Positions 1 through 6,747 of a stretch of DNA of 9,161 bases are shown piece after piece. Below the pieces are notes generated by a model that saw only the letters and a list, made by a program, of their open reading frames with translations, was not told the origin of the DNA and did not search any database. A program made the translations under genes and the position numbers. The number at the start of each line of letters is the position of its first letter. Positions within the stretch are counted from its first letter, which is position 1. Origin of the DNA: JAZDLM01 sp043801895 (GTDB lineage Bacteria > Patescibacteriota > Kazan-3B-28). The DNA is taken from NCBI GenBank assembly GCA_043801895.1, contig JAZDLM010000038.1, forward strand, positions 1 to 9,161. Direction: 5' to 3'.

Positions 1-36
1 GGGCAGCCATGGGGTAGAGGGGGTCGGGCGTTTCAT
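1..36 (-). CDS. N-terminus of an unidentified gene, cut by the left edge
   Basis: Only 12 codons are visible, reading M-K-R-P-T-P-S-T-P-W-L-P, so no function can be given. The start is well supported: a full GGAGG ribosome site (44-48) lies seven bases before the ATG, with a sigma70-like promoter at 96-124 and a hairpin leader between them. The Pro/Ser/Thr-rich beginning does not look like a signal peptide in the part seen. The strong ribosome site resembles that of the 209-aa gene upstream and differs from the weak sites of most housekeeping genes in this window. The open frame continues to position 1 without a stop. A short spurious frame remains possible, since 36 bases cannot show coding bias. 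Confidence 0.6.
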   Translation of the reverse strand, partial: MKRPTPSTPWLP

Positions 37-56
37 GAAAAAACCTCCGCGAATTC

Positions 57-80
57 AAGGGACACTCCTAGTGCCCCCTT
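57..80 (-). promoter_or_regulatory. Hairpin in the 5' leader of the left-edge gene
   Basis: Read on the minus strand, AAGGG and GCACT pair with AGTGT and CCCTT around an AGG loop. This gives about ten base pairs, one of them G-U, with a single bulged G. It lies between the predicted transcription start (about position 89) and the GGAGG ribosome site. No run of T follows it, so it is not an intrinsic terminator. It could stabilise the mRNA or control translation; that role is inferred. Confidence 0.45.
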
Positions 81-95
81 AGGATTACCGAGCCG

Positions 96-124
96 AGTAT
101 ACTGGGGATAACAAAACTCCGCAA
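96..124 (-). promoter_or_regulatory. Sigma70-type promoter of the left-edge gene
   Basis: On the minus strand a -35 box TTGCGG (124-119) is followed, after exactly 17 bases, by a -10 box TATACT (101-96). The predicted start of transcription is near position 89, about 50 bases before the ATG at 36. The -35 box is part of the right arm of the terminator hairpin at 117-135, so the end of one transcription unit and the start of the next overlap. Confidence 0.6.
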
Positions 125-135
125 CCAGTGCGGAG
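109..135 (-). terminator. Intrinsic terminator of the 209-aa gene
   Basis: On the minus strand a perfect 7-bp stem, CTCCGCA paired with TGCGGAG around the loop CTGGT, is followed directly by TTTTGTT. It lies about 90 bases beyond the stop codon at 227 and is the first convincing terminator there. The T-run is on the minus side only, so it stops leftward transcription. Its 3' arm doubles as the -35 element of the next promoter. Confidence 0.65.
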
Positions 136-226
136 AATGAACGAGATTTGGGTAAAGAAAAAGCCCTCCCCACGACATTGTCGTAGTTCAGGCAAGATGG
201 GGTCGCAATAAATCCTAGGCAGGCAA

Positions 227-856
227 TTAGGTTAGTATGCGGGTCGGAACAAGTGCGGCTGGGTGCAGGTTCGGGATTGATCTGGCATCAGGCAAACCCT
301 GAATTGCCGTGATAAGATCGGTCAGAACAGGGTCCTGATACACCTGCGGTACATGCGCATGGATACCGATATGCATGTGATCTTTGAGATGAACCAAGAT
401 GGCATACGCAGGCGGGCTTTCTGCGGTTTGTGGCGGAGCAATGATGTACTTCTCATCAGAACCATCCCATTCCTGCTTGACCGGTATAGCACTGATCTGT
501 TCCCGGCTGTAGTAGGAAATGGGATGGGACGGCGACCAAGCTTTTGGAGGGCAGAATCTCATGCTAACGTGATTTGGATTCCATCCCCTTTGTATGACCG
601 CCGCGAAAATCGGATCGAGCAGGAAGTTGTTTACTCCCATTGAATCGGCGGTGATTTCGAATTGATCGCTAAACCGTGACTGAGCATAGCCCACCACTAC
701 CGTTCCCTCATCAACTTGATGGATGCTGTGGACGGTACCATGGTCAACCACCAACACGTACCGGATGCCATCGGGATTGCGTGCGATCATCGCAAATCCG
801 TTATGCTGACAGGGATGTAAAAGTATCCCCTCAACGACCACGAATAGGATGTTCAT
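227..856 (-). CDS. Unrecognised 209-aa His-rich protein
   Basis: I do not recognise this protein. It begins with a hydrophobic strand-like segment (MNILFVVVEG), followed by V/I-rich stretches around 32-56 typical of beta strands. A Pro/Trp-rich middle holds FCPPKAW (101-107), and a His cluster H156-LKDHMHIGIHAH covers 156-168. There are 13 histidines in all, with no transmembrane helix or clear signal peptide. The cluster could bind metal, but this is a guess and no known metal site is evident. A longer frame opens at 943, but ATG 856 is preferred: AAAGGAG sits nine bases upstream and the promoter at 915-943 would start transcription near 908, inside the longer frame. The gene has its own promoter, ribosome site and terminator, so it is probably expressed alone. 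It looks like an accessory gene beside a housekeeping block. Confidence 0.75.
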   Translation of the reverse strand: MNILFVVVEGILLHPCQHNGFAMIARNPDGIRYVLVVDHGTVHSIHQVDEGTVVVGYAQSRFSDQFEITADSMGVNNFLLDPIFAAVIQRGWNPNHVSMRFCPPKAWSPSHPISYYSREQISAIPVKQEWDGSDEKYIIAPPQTAESPPAYAILVHLKDHMHIGIHAHVPQVYQDPVLTDLITAIQGLPDARSIPNLHPAALVPTRILT

Positions 857-914
857 TGCGTTTGTCTCCTTTGCAAGGTGCCCTCTAGGAGCCCCCTGTG
901 AGATTGATGGGCAC

Positions 915-943
915 ATTATGTTCCAACTGGGCTTTGGTGTCAA
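915..943 (-). promoter_or_regulatory. Near-consensus sigma70 promoter of the 209-aa gene
   Basis: On the minus strand a perfect -35 TTGACA (943-938) and a -10 CATAAT (920-915) are separated by 17 bases. This is the best promoter in the window. The predicted transcription start is near 908, giving a leader of about 50 bases. The leader contains AGGGGGC, CTAG and CACCTTG blocks before the AAAGGAG ribosome site, a pattern similar to the leader of the left-edge gene. Confidence 0.75.
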
Positions 944-1008
944 ATAAAAAACCAGTCCTACAAAGGATATTTGAGTTAGCCCGTGCTTCGTTTAAAAGCT
1001 ATGCAGGG

Positions 1009-1068
1009 CAGTCTTCGCTTATTTATCTATTAGCGAAGCCAGGCGTAGCTCTGGAGGAGCGAAGACTG
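1009..1068. repeat. 60-bp inverted repeat after pepA
   Basis: Perfect 11-bp arms, CAGTCTTCGCT (1009-1019) and AGCGAAGACTG (1058-1068), enclose about 38 bases. Inside, AGCGAAG (1032-1038) is a second partial copy of the right arm that can also pair with the left arm. A smaller stem, CCAG/CTGG, is centred near 1047. The element begins four bases after the pepA stop codon. No T-run follows immediately on the minus strand, so it may act as an mRNA 3' end or processing structure, or be a REP-like dispersed repeat, rather than a classical terminator. Confidence 0.6.
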
Positions 1069-1071
1069 GAA

Positions 1072-2541
1072 CTAGCTATTGCGGATTAAACTCACCAACA
1101 GACTCACCCCATACCCGGTAGCACCGGAAGGCGGATTCCAGGATTCAAGTTCCTTAGCCTGCGAAGATGGCCCGGCAATATCGATGTGGACCCAGGGCGT
1201 ATCGCCAACAAAGTAGGACAAAAATGCGGCTCCGGTTGAGGCGCCCGCTATCCGATCGAGTCCTTGAGCCAGGTTCCCTAAATCCGCGACCTTGCTTTTC
1301 ATTTTTTCCTTGAATTGTTCATCCAGCGGCAGCGGCCAGACTTTATCCCCACTTAGCTTGCTGGCCTGTTCGACTTTGCGTACCAATTCCGCTTGGTTGC
1401 TGAACAATCCGGCGTATCTTTCGCCAAGGGCGGTAATGCAAGCTCCGGTAAGCGTGGCCAGGTCCACTACTAGTTGGGGATTAAATTCTTTGATGGCATA
1501 GCTTAGCGCGTCCGCCAGAACTAATCGGCCCTCCGCGTCGGTGTTCATGATCTCCACCGTTTTGCCGGAGTAGGATTTAATAATATCCGATGGCTTGTAC
1601 GCGGCGCCGGAAATTAAGTTTTCAGTAGCAGGTACGATGCCGATAACTTTTTTCTTTATCCCTAAACTAGCCAACGCCTTAATAGTACCGATGACCGTAG
1701 CGCCAGCTGCCATATCGGTATGCATGGTTTCCATGGCGCCAGAGGGTTTGAGATTGTAGCCGCCCGAATCGAAAGTTAGACCCTTGCCGACTAGTACTAT
1801 TGGTTTTTCGGTCCGTTCAGGATTGAGTTCTAGTACTATCATCCGTGGTTCGTGCGCGCTGCCTCGATTGACTGCTGCCAGCAGCCCCATCCCCTCTTCT
1901 TCAATTTCCTTTTTTGTGAGAGCACTGAATTTTACATTAGGGAATTGCTGGGCAATTTTTGCTGCCTCATGAGCCAAGTCTTCCGGCTTCAAATCTACTG
2001 GCGGAGCGGAGACCAGATCACGGACAAAATGAATTGCTTCGACGATTTTGACAAGCTCGCCAAGCTCTTTTTTGAACGCGGCATCCACCACGCCAATAAC
2101 CGTGAGGTTATCGAATAGTTTTTTCTTAATGCCCTCGAGCTCTTCTCCGGTCTTGTAGCGACCATCGAGGTAGTTCCTTAACAGCAAGCCTTCAACTATT
2201 TTCAGAGCGATATTGGGCTTAAGGGATTTATCCAACAAAACCCCAACAGTTTGCTCGCTAACATCACCCAGAAAGTTCCAAGCTTTTCCGCCTGCGGTTT
2301 TGGATAACTCGGAGGCTAGCTTAGCTTTTTCGCCAAGACCAACAAAGACTATCTTTTGGCTGTCGCTGGAAACGGAAACGACCTCGCCCACCTTGCCCTT
2401 GAAGTCGCCCCGAGCTGCCAATGCCGCCAATTGAGCGTTTGCCCACTCAGGGGCTTCACCTACCTGAATAGTGCCCGACAAAACAGGTACGATAACTACC
2501 CCCTCTAACCCCGGGTTTTTCGCGAAATTGATGGTAATCAT
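1072..2541 (-). CDS. pepA: Leucyl aminopeptidase (M17 family, PepA)
   Basis: A cytosolic zinc or manganese exopeptidase that removes N-terminal residues, chiefly Leu, from peptides and recycles amino acids. At 489 residues it has the usual family length. The N-terminal macro-like domain covers roughly 1-160 and is divergent, as is common. The catalytic domain carries every expected residue: K253 in VGKG, D258 in FDSGG, catalytic K265 in LKP, D276 in HTDM, and the signature NTDAEGRL (333-340) with D335, E337 and catalytic R339. The ATG at 2541 has no clear Shine-Dalgarno, but the MITINF start fits the family and a TATAAT box lies 27 bases upstream. It follows der after a terminator, so it is probably a separate unit. 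Family members in E. coli also bind DNA in Xer recombination and regulation; nothing here shows that. Confidence 0.96.
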   Translation of the reverse strand: MITINFAKNPGLEGVVIVPVLSGTIQVGEAPEWANAQLAALAARGDFKGKVGEVVSVSSDSQKIVFVGLGEKAKLASELSKTAGGKAWNFLGDVSEQTVGVLLDKSLKPNIALKIVEGLLLRNYLDGRYKTGEELEGIKKKLFDNLTVIGVVDAAFKKELGELVKIVEAIHFVRDLVSAPPVDLKPEDLAHEAAKIAQQFPNVKFSALTKKEIEEEGMGLLAAVNRGSAHEPRMIVLELNPERTEKPIVLVGKGLTFDSGGYNLKPSGAMETMHTDMAAGATVIGTIKALASLGIKKKVIGIVPATENLISGAAYKPSDIIKSYSGKTVEIMNTDAEGRLVLADALSYAIKEFNPQLVVDLATLTGACITALGERYAGLFSNQAELVRKVEQASKLSGDKVWPLPLDEQFKEKMKSKVADLGNLAQGLDRIAGASTGAAFLSYFVGDTPWVHIDIAGPSSQAKELESWNPPSGATGYGVSLLVSLIRNS

Positions 2542-2567
2542 AGTTAAGAGCTTACTTTAAACACTCT

Positions 2568-2573
2568 ATTATA
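2568..2573 (-). promoter_or_regulatory. -10 box of the pepA promoter
   Basis: A perfect TATAAT on the minus strand lies 26 bases before the pepA ATG, predicting transcription from about 2561 and a leader of about 20 bases. No good -35 box is found at 16-18 bases; that position falls in the 3' part of the der terminator. The promoter is therefore supported mainly by the -10 match and its position. Confidence 0.5.
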
Positions 2574-2584
2574 GCGCCTAGAAT

Positions 2585-2615
2585 GAAAAATAGGAGCCCC
2601 GGCTGGGAACTCCCT
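2585..2615 (-). terminator. Intrinsic terminator after der
   Basis: On the minus strand AGGGAG...CTCCT and CCC...GGG pair around an AGCC loop to form a GC-rich hairpin (2615-2592), followed by ATTTTTC. It lies 35 bases after the der stop codon and just before the pepA -10 box, so it should end the aspS-dacA-der transcript. The stem has small bulges (an extra G and mismatched TT). Confidence 0.65.
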
Positions 2616-2649
2616 CTCTGGCGACAAAATCACCTTACCATTAACCGCG

Positions 2650-3981
2650 TCAAATATCTTTCTTGGTCGAGCTAGCTTTGAGAGTAAACTGCAGCGGAGT
2701 GCCAGTAAGGTCCCATTGTTCCCGGATCCGATTTTCCAAATAGCGCAAATATGAGAAATGGATATCGCGGGGGTGATTGGTTTTAATCTCGATCTTTGGC
2801 GGGTTGGTCGCAACCTGGTGTGAAAAATAGATCTTGGGGCTGGTCCGCCGTCCCTTAGGAGGCCTAGCGGCCACAGCGGTGGCTATTAGGCGATTCAGGT
2901 CCTTGGCGGGGATTTGTCGATTGCGAGCCGCCCACGCCGCCAAAATTGAATCGAAGACTTTATCTACCCGTTGGCCGGTCAGCGCCGAAATATATACTCG
3001 GGGCATCCATTTGGCAAAATTGTATTCGGCGTCTAGGTATTTCTCGAATTCAGCGGTGATACTCGGAGTTTTTTCAACTAAATCCCACTTGTTCAAGACT
3101 AAAATGGGGCTTTTGTCGCTCTCCAAGATCAATTGGAGCACATGCAAGTCCTGGGCGATAACCCCCTCGGAGGCTTCGGTAATTAACAAGCAAACATCGG
3201 CCTGCTGAACGGAGCGCAATACCCCCAAGCTGCTGACCTTTTCGATCCCTAGCTCGATCTTCCCGCGCTTTCGCAAGCCGGCCGTATCGATGAACTCGAT
3301 CAGCCTCCCCTCATATACGATTTGTTCGTTGATAGCATCTCGGGTTGTGCCCGCGCTGCTGCTGACTACGCTACGCTTTTTCTTGATCAGTTTATTAAAC
3401 AGGGTAGATTTGCCCACATTGGGGCGACCAACAATAGCGACCCGGATGGTTTCTTTCTCAGCCCGCGTAGGCCGGCCGATCTTTATTTTGCGCAACTGCT
3501 TGGCAACATCATCCAGAATGTCGCCCACGCCTTTACCGGTTAGACCCGAAATTTCAAAGCTCTTTTTAAATCCCAACCGATAAAACTCGCTAGCATTGGA
3601 ATGAGTTCCCCGATAATCGGTTTTGTTGATCAACAACATCACCGGCTTATTGAATTTGCGGATCAACTGGGCTGCTCGAATATCTTCCGGATTGATGCCG
3701 GTCTTGGCATCTACCACCAACATTATTAAATCGGCCGATTTAGCCGCTGAATCGGTTTGCAGCATAATGTCCTGGGCTAGCTCCGATTTGGCATCAAATT
3801 CAATTCCGGCGGTATCGGCAATGGTGAATTTGACCCGATTCCAGGCTAACTCGCCAAACAGCACATCGCGAGTAGTGCCAGGGATATCCGAAAGGATCGC
3901 CCGGCGCTCGCCAATCAGGCGATTGAACAGGGTGGATTTGCCCACATTAGGGCGGCCGACGATAGCGACTAGTCGATTCAT
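2650..3981 (-). CDS. der: Ribosome-assembly GTPase Der (EngA)
   Basis: An essential tandem-GTPase that acts in late 50S ribosomal subunit maturation. At 443 residues it has the normal length. The first G domain shows GRPNVGKST (9-17), PGTTRD (34-39), DTAG (56-59) and NKTD (119-122). The second shows GRPNVGKST (185-193), AGTTRD (210-215), DTAG (232-235), NKWD (297-300) and SALTG (332-336). The C-terminal KH-like domain covers about 355-438. All nucleotide-binding motifs are intact in both domains. The ATG at 3981 gives the canonical MNRLVAIVGRPNVGKS start; only a weak AGG precedes it. The gene begins 26 bases after the dacA stop, so it is probably cotranscribed with aspS-dacA, and a terminator follows it. 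The stop is TGA, so UGA is a normal stop codon here. Confidence 0.98.
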   Translation of the reverse strand: MNRLVAIVGRPNVGKSTLFNRLIGERRAILSDIPGTTRDVLFGELAWNRVKFTIADTAGIEFDAKSELAQDIMLQTDSAAKSADLIMLVVDAKTGINPEDIRAAQLIRKFNKPVMLLINKTDYRGTHSNASEFYRLGFKKSFEISGLTGKGVGDILDDVAKQLRKIKIGRPTRAEKETIRVAIVGRPNVGKSTLFNKLIKKKRSVVSSSAGTTRDAINEQIVYEGRLIEFIDTAGLRKRGKIELGIEKVSSLGVLRSVQQADVCLLITEASEGVIAQDLHVLQLILESDKSPILVLNKWDLVEKTPSITAEFEKYLDAEYNFAKWMPRVYISALTGQRVDKVFDSILAAWAARNRQIPAKDLNRLIATAVAARPPKGRRTSPKIYFSHQVATNPPKIEIKTNHPRDIHFSYLRYLENRIREQWDLTGTPLQFTLKASSTKKDI

Positions 3982-4007
3982 GAACCTATTCTAACATTGC
4001 TACCTGT

Positions 4008-4937
4008 TTAGAGGGCCTCGATCCAGGAATACGCCTTTAGCGCCCAATCTAGAGCCTTCTTGCCCTCCTGAAAGCGGTTAGGACTGTCCAAGAGTACCGC
4101 AATTACCTTTTGACCGCTATCCCCCTCCACCGAAGCAACCAGCGATTCACCCGCCTCTTCAGTAGTGCCAGTCTTCACGCCGATCACATTTCGGTAGCGG
4201 CCGATCAGCAGATTGGTATTGTCGAGTGAGTGGCTCACTTTACCGGTAGTATCTTTAACGGTTAACTTATCAACTGCCACGATTTCTGCGAAAACCGGAT
4301 TGTTAAGCGCGAAGCGGGTAAGATTGGCAATATCTCGAGCGGTGGAATGGTGCCCCGTCTCATCCAGGCCGGTGGGATTAGTAAAGTGGGTATCAGACAG
4401 TCCTATTCCCTCAGCTTTGACATTCATCATCCGCACGAAACTGTCAGGTGTGTCAGCGATTTCCAGCGCGAAAGTCATCGCGGCGTCATTGGCCGATTGG
4501 ATAAGCAGCCCGCGAAGTAGGTTATGCACCGTGATAGTCTCGCCCACCTGGAGCTTCATTTTAGAACCGGTCACTTCGGTAGCCGCGGCGGGCACTTTGA
4601 TCGGAGTGTCCAAATCGTCTTGGTATTTGTCCAGCATTACTAATGCGGTCATAATCTTAGTAATCGAAGCGATTGGCAGTTTGCCATCCGGATTCTCGCT
4701 GAACAAAACCTTGCCGCTATCTTGATCTAGGATAATCGCCGATTTAGCATCCAACTTCAGGTCAGGATAGGCCGGGTTGCGTAGGGGACCCACGAGAATG
4801 TTTAGACTCCGCACGAAGTCCGTAATAGAAGTGCCGGTGTCAAAGATGTTGAACGCCCCTAAGAGCTGCGACTGAACAGCGCTAAGAGCGCCGCTGAAAA
4901 AGTGAGCTATCACCAAGATCAGGGCGAGAGATTTCAT
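4008..4937 (-). CDS. dacA: D-alanyl-D-alanine carboxypeptidase (S11, DacA/PBP5-like)
   Basis: A penicillin-binding serine peptidase that removes the terminal D-Ala from peptidoglycan pentapeptides outside the membrane. All three active-site motifs are present: S91-ITK (SxxK), SAN at 148-150 (SxN) and KTG at 255-257. The stretch FTNPTGLDETGH (185-196) is typical of S11 enzymes. An N-terminal hydrophobic segment (about 4-20) is a signal peptide or uncleaved anchor. At 309 residues it consists of little more than the catalytic domain: the C-terminal beta domain and amphipathic anchor of E. coli PBP5 are absent, so the N-terminal segment may be the only membrane tether. The ATG at 4937 lies six bases after the aspS stop with no clear ribosome site, suggesting translational coupling. 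A class A beta-lactamase is less likely given the S11 sequence context. Confidence 0.93.
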   Translation of the reverse strand: MKSLALILVIAHFFSGALSAVQSQLLGAFNIFDTGTSITDFVRSLNILVGPLRNPAYPDLKLDAKSAIILDQDSGKVLFSENPDGKLPIASITKIMTALVMLDKYQDDLDTPIKVPAAATEVTGSKMKLQVGETITVHNLLRGLLIQSANDAAMTFALEIADTPDSFVRMMNVKAEGIGLSDTHFTNPTGLDETGHHSTARDIANLTRFALNNPVFAEIVAVDKLTVKDTTGKVSHSLDNTNLLIGRYRNVIGVKTGTTEEAGESLVASVEGDSGQKVIAVLLDSPNRFQEGKKALDWALKAYSWIEAL

Positions 4938-4943
4938 GGTGGT

Positions 4944-6332
4944 CTATTTTTTAGTTTGATTCCGAACCTGTAGCCCTAGCTCCTTGAGAGCAGTTTCGTC
5001 GATCGGCCGCGGCGAGCCCATCATTGGGTCGCGACCCTTGTCCGTCTTTGGGAAAGCAATCACTTCACGGATGTTGGGTTCATTTTGGAGTAGCATCACC
5101 AAGCGGTCGAGCCCCCAGGCGATGCCACCATGAGGTGGAGCGCCATACTTAAAAGCTTCCAGCATATGACCAAATTTTTGTTCAGCTTCAGCCCTATCTA
5201 TTCCGATAATATCGAGGACTTTTTGTTGGAGTTCCGGTTGATGAATTCTAATTGAGCCGCTGGCCACTTCGTAACCATTAAGCACCATATCATAAGACGT
5301 GCTGATAACTTTTTCCGGAGCACTATCCAATAGCTTAATCTGGTCTGGCTTGGGCGCAGTGAACATATGATGTTCAGGTGTAAGCTTGCCGTCTTCTTTA
5401 CCAAACAAAGGAAAGTCCACAATAAAGCAGAGCGCCAGTTCGTTGGGATTGTTTTTGTCTTTTCTTAAATCAGGCTTATCCGTACCATATTTCTCCATCG
5501 ACTCTTTATAGGTAATGCGAGGCCATGGGTGTTTGGTGACGGTTTTTTGGGGATAAATAGTTTTGATAAGTTCAGTAAACAATTCTTCGGTGAGAGCGAG
5601 GATGTCATCTTGATCGACAAAAGACATTTCAAGGTCGAGTTGAGTAAACTCTGGCTGGCGATCGCCGCGAGAATCCTCGTCGCGCATACATTTGGCAATT
5701 TGGTAATAACGCTCAAAGTTGGCCACCATCAACAATTGTTTGTACTGTTGTGGACTCTGAGGAAGGGCGTAGAAACTGCCCTGATATTTGCGACTGGGGA
5801 CAAGATAATCGCGCGCACCTTCCGGAGTAGCGGCGGTGATCAAAGGAGTTTCGATCTCTGTGAAGCGACGCTCATTTAAGAAGTTGCGGATAAATGACAC
5901 TACCTGGTGTCGCATGATTATATTTTGGTGTAGGCGCTGATGGCGCAAATCGAGATAGCGATACTTCAGACGAGTCTCTTCATCCTCAACATTTTCTCTA
6001 TCGATCTCGAATGGCGGGGTGATGGCCTCGTTCAAAATTTCTAATTCAGTAGCCTGGATTTCGATCTTACCGGTCGCGATCTTATCGTTCACGTTTTTGG
6101 CGCCGCGCTCAACCACTTTACCGGAAATCCGAACAACCGATTCTGGTTTAAGTTGGTCAGCGGCCTGTTGAAGCCCGGGATCATCGGCAAAAACTACCTG
6201 AACCAAGCCAAAACCATCGCGCAGATCAATGAAGATGATCTGCCCCATATTGCGCTTACTGTGTACCCAACCAGCCAAACTGATCTGTTTGCCGATATGG
6301 AGAATGGTATCTGCCGTAAAAATTCTTTCCAT
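4944..6332 (-). CDS. aspS: Aspartyl-tRNA synthetase, bacterial type, lacking the GAD insertion
   Basis: A class II synthetase that charges tRNA with aspartate. The N-terminal OB fold (about 1-105) includes GWVHSKRNMG (21-30) and FIDLRDG (34-40). Motif 1 is around FTEIETPLI (157-165). The bacterial-type ATPEGARDYLVPSR block is at 168-181, motif 2 around RDEDSRGDRQPEF (217-229), and motif 3 GIAWGLDRL (403-411) with R410. At 462 residues it is about 130 shorter than E. coli AspRS (590): KPDLR (286-290) passes almost directly to FIVDFPLF (303-310), so the GAD insertion domain is missing while flanking blocks are intact. Residue 29 is Met where discriminating bacterial enzymes often have Leu and relaxed ones His, so tRNA specificity is uncertain. 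ATG 6332 is preferred over 6371 because GAGG precedes it and a -10 candidate overlaps the upstream ATG. It leads an aspS-dacA-der run. Confidence 0.96.
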   Translation of the reverse strand: MERIFTADTILHIGKQISLAGWVHSKRNMGQIIFIDLRDGFGLVQVVFADDPGLQQAADQLKPESVVRISGKVVERGAKNVNDKIATGKIEIQATELEILNEAITPPFEIDRENVEDEETRLKYRYLDLRHQRLHQNIIMRHQVVSFIRNFLNERRFTEIETPLITAATPEGARDYLVPSRKYQGSFYALPQSPQQYKQLLMVANFERYYQIAKCMRDEDSRGDRQPEFTQLDLEMSFVDQDDILALTEELFTELIKTIYPQKTVTKHPWPRITYKESMEKYGTDKPDLRKDKNNPNELALCFIVDFPLFGKEDGKLTPEHHMFTAPKPDQIKLLDSAPEKVISTSYDMVLNGYEVASGSIRIHQPELQQKVLDIIGIDRAEAEQKFGHMLEAFKYGAPPHGGIAWGLDRLVMLLQNEPNIREVIAFPKTDKGRDPMMGSPRPIDETALKELGLQVRNQTKK

Positions 6333-6366
6333 AAAATCCTCTGTTCGACTAATAAAAATCTCCTCT

Positions 6367-6375
6367 AGCATACCA
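6367..6375 (-). promoter_or_regulatory. Extended -10 promoter candidate for aspS
   Basis: On the minus strand TGGTATGCT matches the extended -10 pattern TGnTATAAT at seven of eight defined bases. Transcription would begin near 6360, giving a 28-base leader with the GAGG ribosome site of aspS. No convincing -35 is present, as expected for extended -10 promoters. Read-through from the membrane-protein gene is also possible. Confidence 0.4.
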
Positions 6376-6411
6376 AAACTGCCTTCTGAAGCCCACCCTG
6401 GCTCCTAGAGG

Positions 6412-6729
6412 CTAACTCTGGGGCTTACCAGTGACTAACACCGTGAGTGAGTCGAACAAGTTCTTGAGGATCGGCAGCAGCCCAGGAAAGAGCACCACCA
6501 GCAGCACCACCCAAAGCCAGTTGCGCTTGATCAGGCTAAACAGGAACGAAGCGATCGCCAGGATCAAGATCAACGATACGATCCACTGATAGGCTTCCGG
6601 GAAGATACCGACAAAGTGGTTATAGGCATCAGCGATCCGTTCGATTATCCCTTTAGCCGCGGCGTCAGCGACCTGTTGCGCTTGACCAGCTACTTCCTTA
6701 GTGACGGCGTTAACGATTTGGTTGTCCAT
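6412..6729 (-). CDS. Small membrane protein with two transmembrane helices
   Basis: I do not recognise a family. The 105-residue product has an Ala/Gln-rich, probably amphipathic N-terminal part (1-46) with charged residues spaced along a helix. Two hydrophobic helices follow, at about 48-67 (IVSLILILAIASFLFSLI) and 71-88 (WLWVVLLVVLFPGLLPIL), joined by a very short KRN turn that should face the cytoplasm. A short tail ends GKPQS. The hairpin topology suggests an inner-membrane adaptor or scaffold, but the function is unknown. The ATG at 6729 is preceded only by a weak ACGGG; an AT-rich TTTATAA lies a few bases upstream and could be a promoter giving a nearly leaderless mRNA. The gene stands 79 bases before aspS and is followed by no terminator, so it may be cotranscribed with aspS. 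Confidence 0.7.
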   Translation of the reverse strand: MDNQIVNAVTKEVAGQAQQVADAAAKGIIERIADAYNHFVGIFPEAYQWIVSLILILAIASFLFSLIKRNWLWVVLLVVLFPGLLPILKNLFDSLTVLVTGKPQS

Positions 6730-6747
6730 CCCGTTATAAATTTATGG

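Noticed and set aside
157..184. Second terminator: hairpin ACGAC/GTCGT at 172-184 with a T-run at 157-163 (minus strand)
   Set aside because: The short stem is nine bases from the T-run, so the geometry is poor; the hairpin at 117-135 is far better.
353..643. Open frame on the plus strand opposite the 209-aa gene
   Set aside because: No promoter or ribosome site, and the minus-strand gene has a full set of expression signals.
227..856. 209-aa gene as toxin, defence or phage protein
   Set aside because: No motif, partner gene or mobile-element context supports any of these.
857..943. Extended N-terminus of the 209-aa protein from ATG 943
   Set aside because: The start would lie at the -35 box of the TTGACA promoter, upstream of the predicted transcript; ATG 856 has the ribosome site.
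898..1089. 63-codon plus-strand frame across the 1009-1068 repeat
   Set aside because: It runs through the pepA-209-aa promoter and the palindrome, has no ribosome site and ends inside pepA; judged chance.
2544..2813. 89-codon minus-strand frame over the der 3' end and terminator
   Set aside because: Overlaps der in another frame and runs through the terminator; no start signals.
6333..6371. Longer AspRS starting at ATG 6371
   Set aside because: The extra 13 residues precede the usual N-terminus, and the upstream ATG overlaps a -10 candidate; ATG 6332 has GAGG.
6400..6411. 12-mer GGCTCCTAGAGG shared with the leader near 882-893
   Set aside because: A single 12-base match is expected by chance in a 9-kb window and one copy abuts a stop codon.
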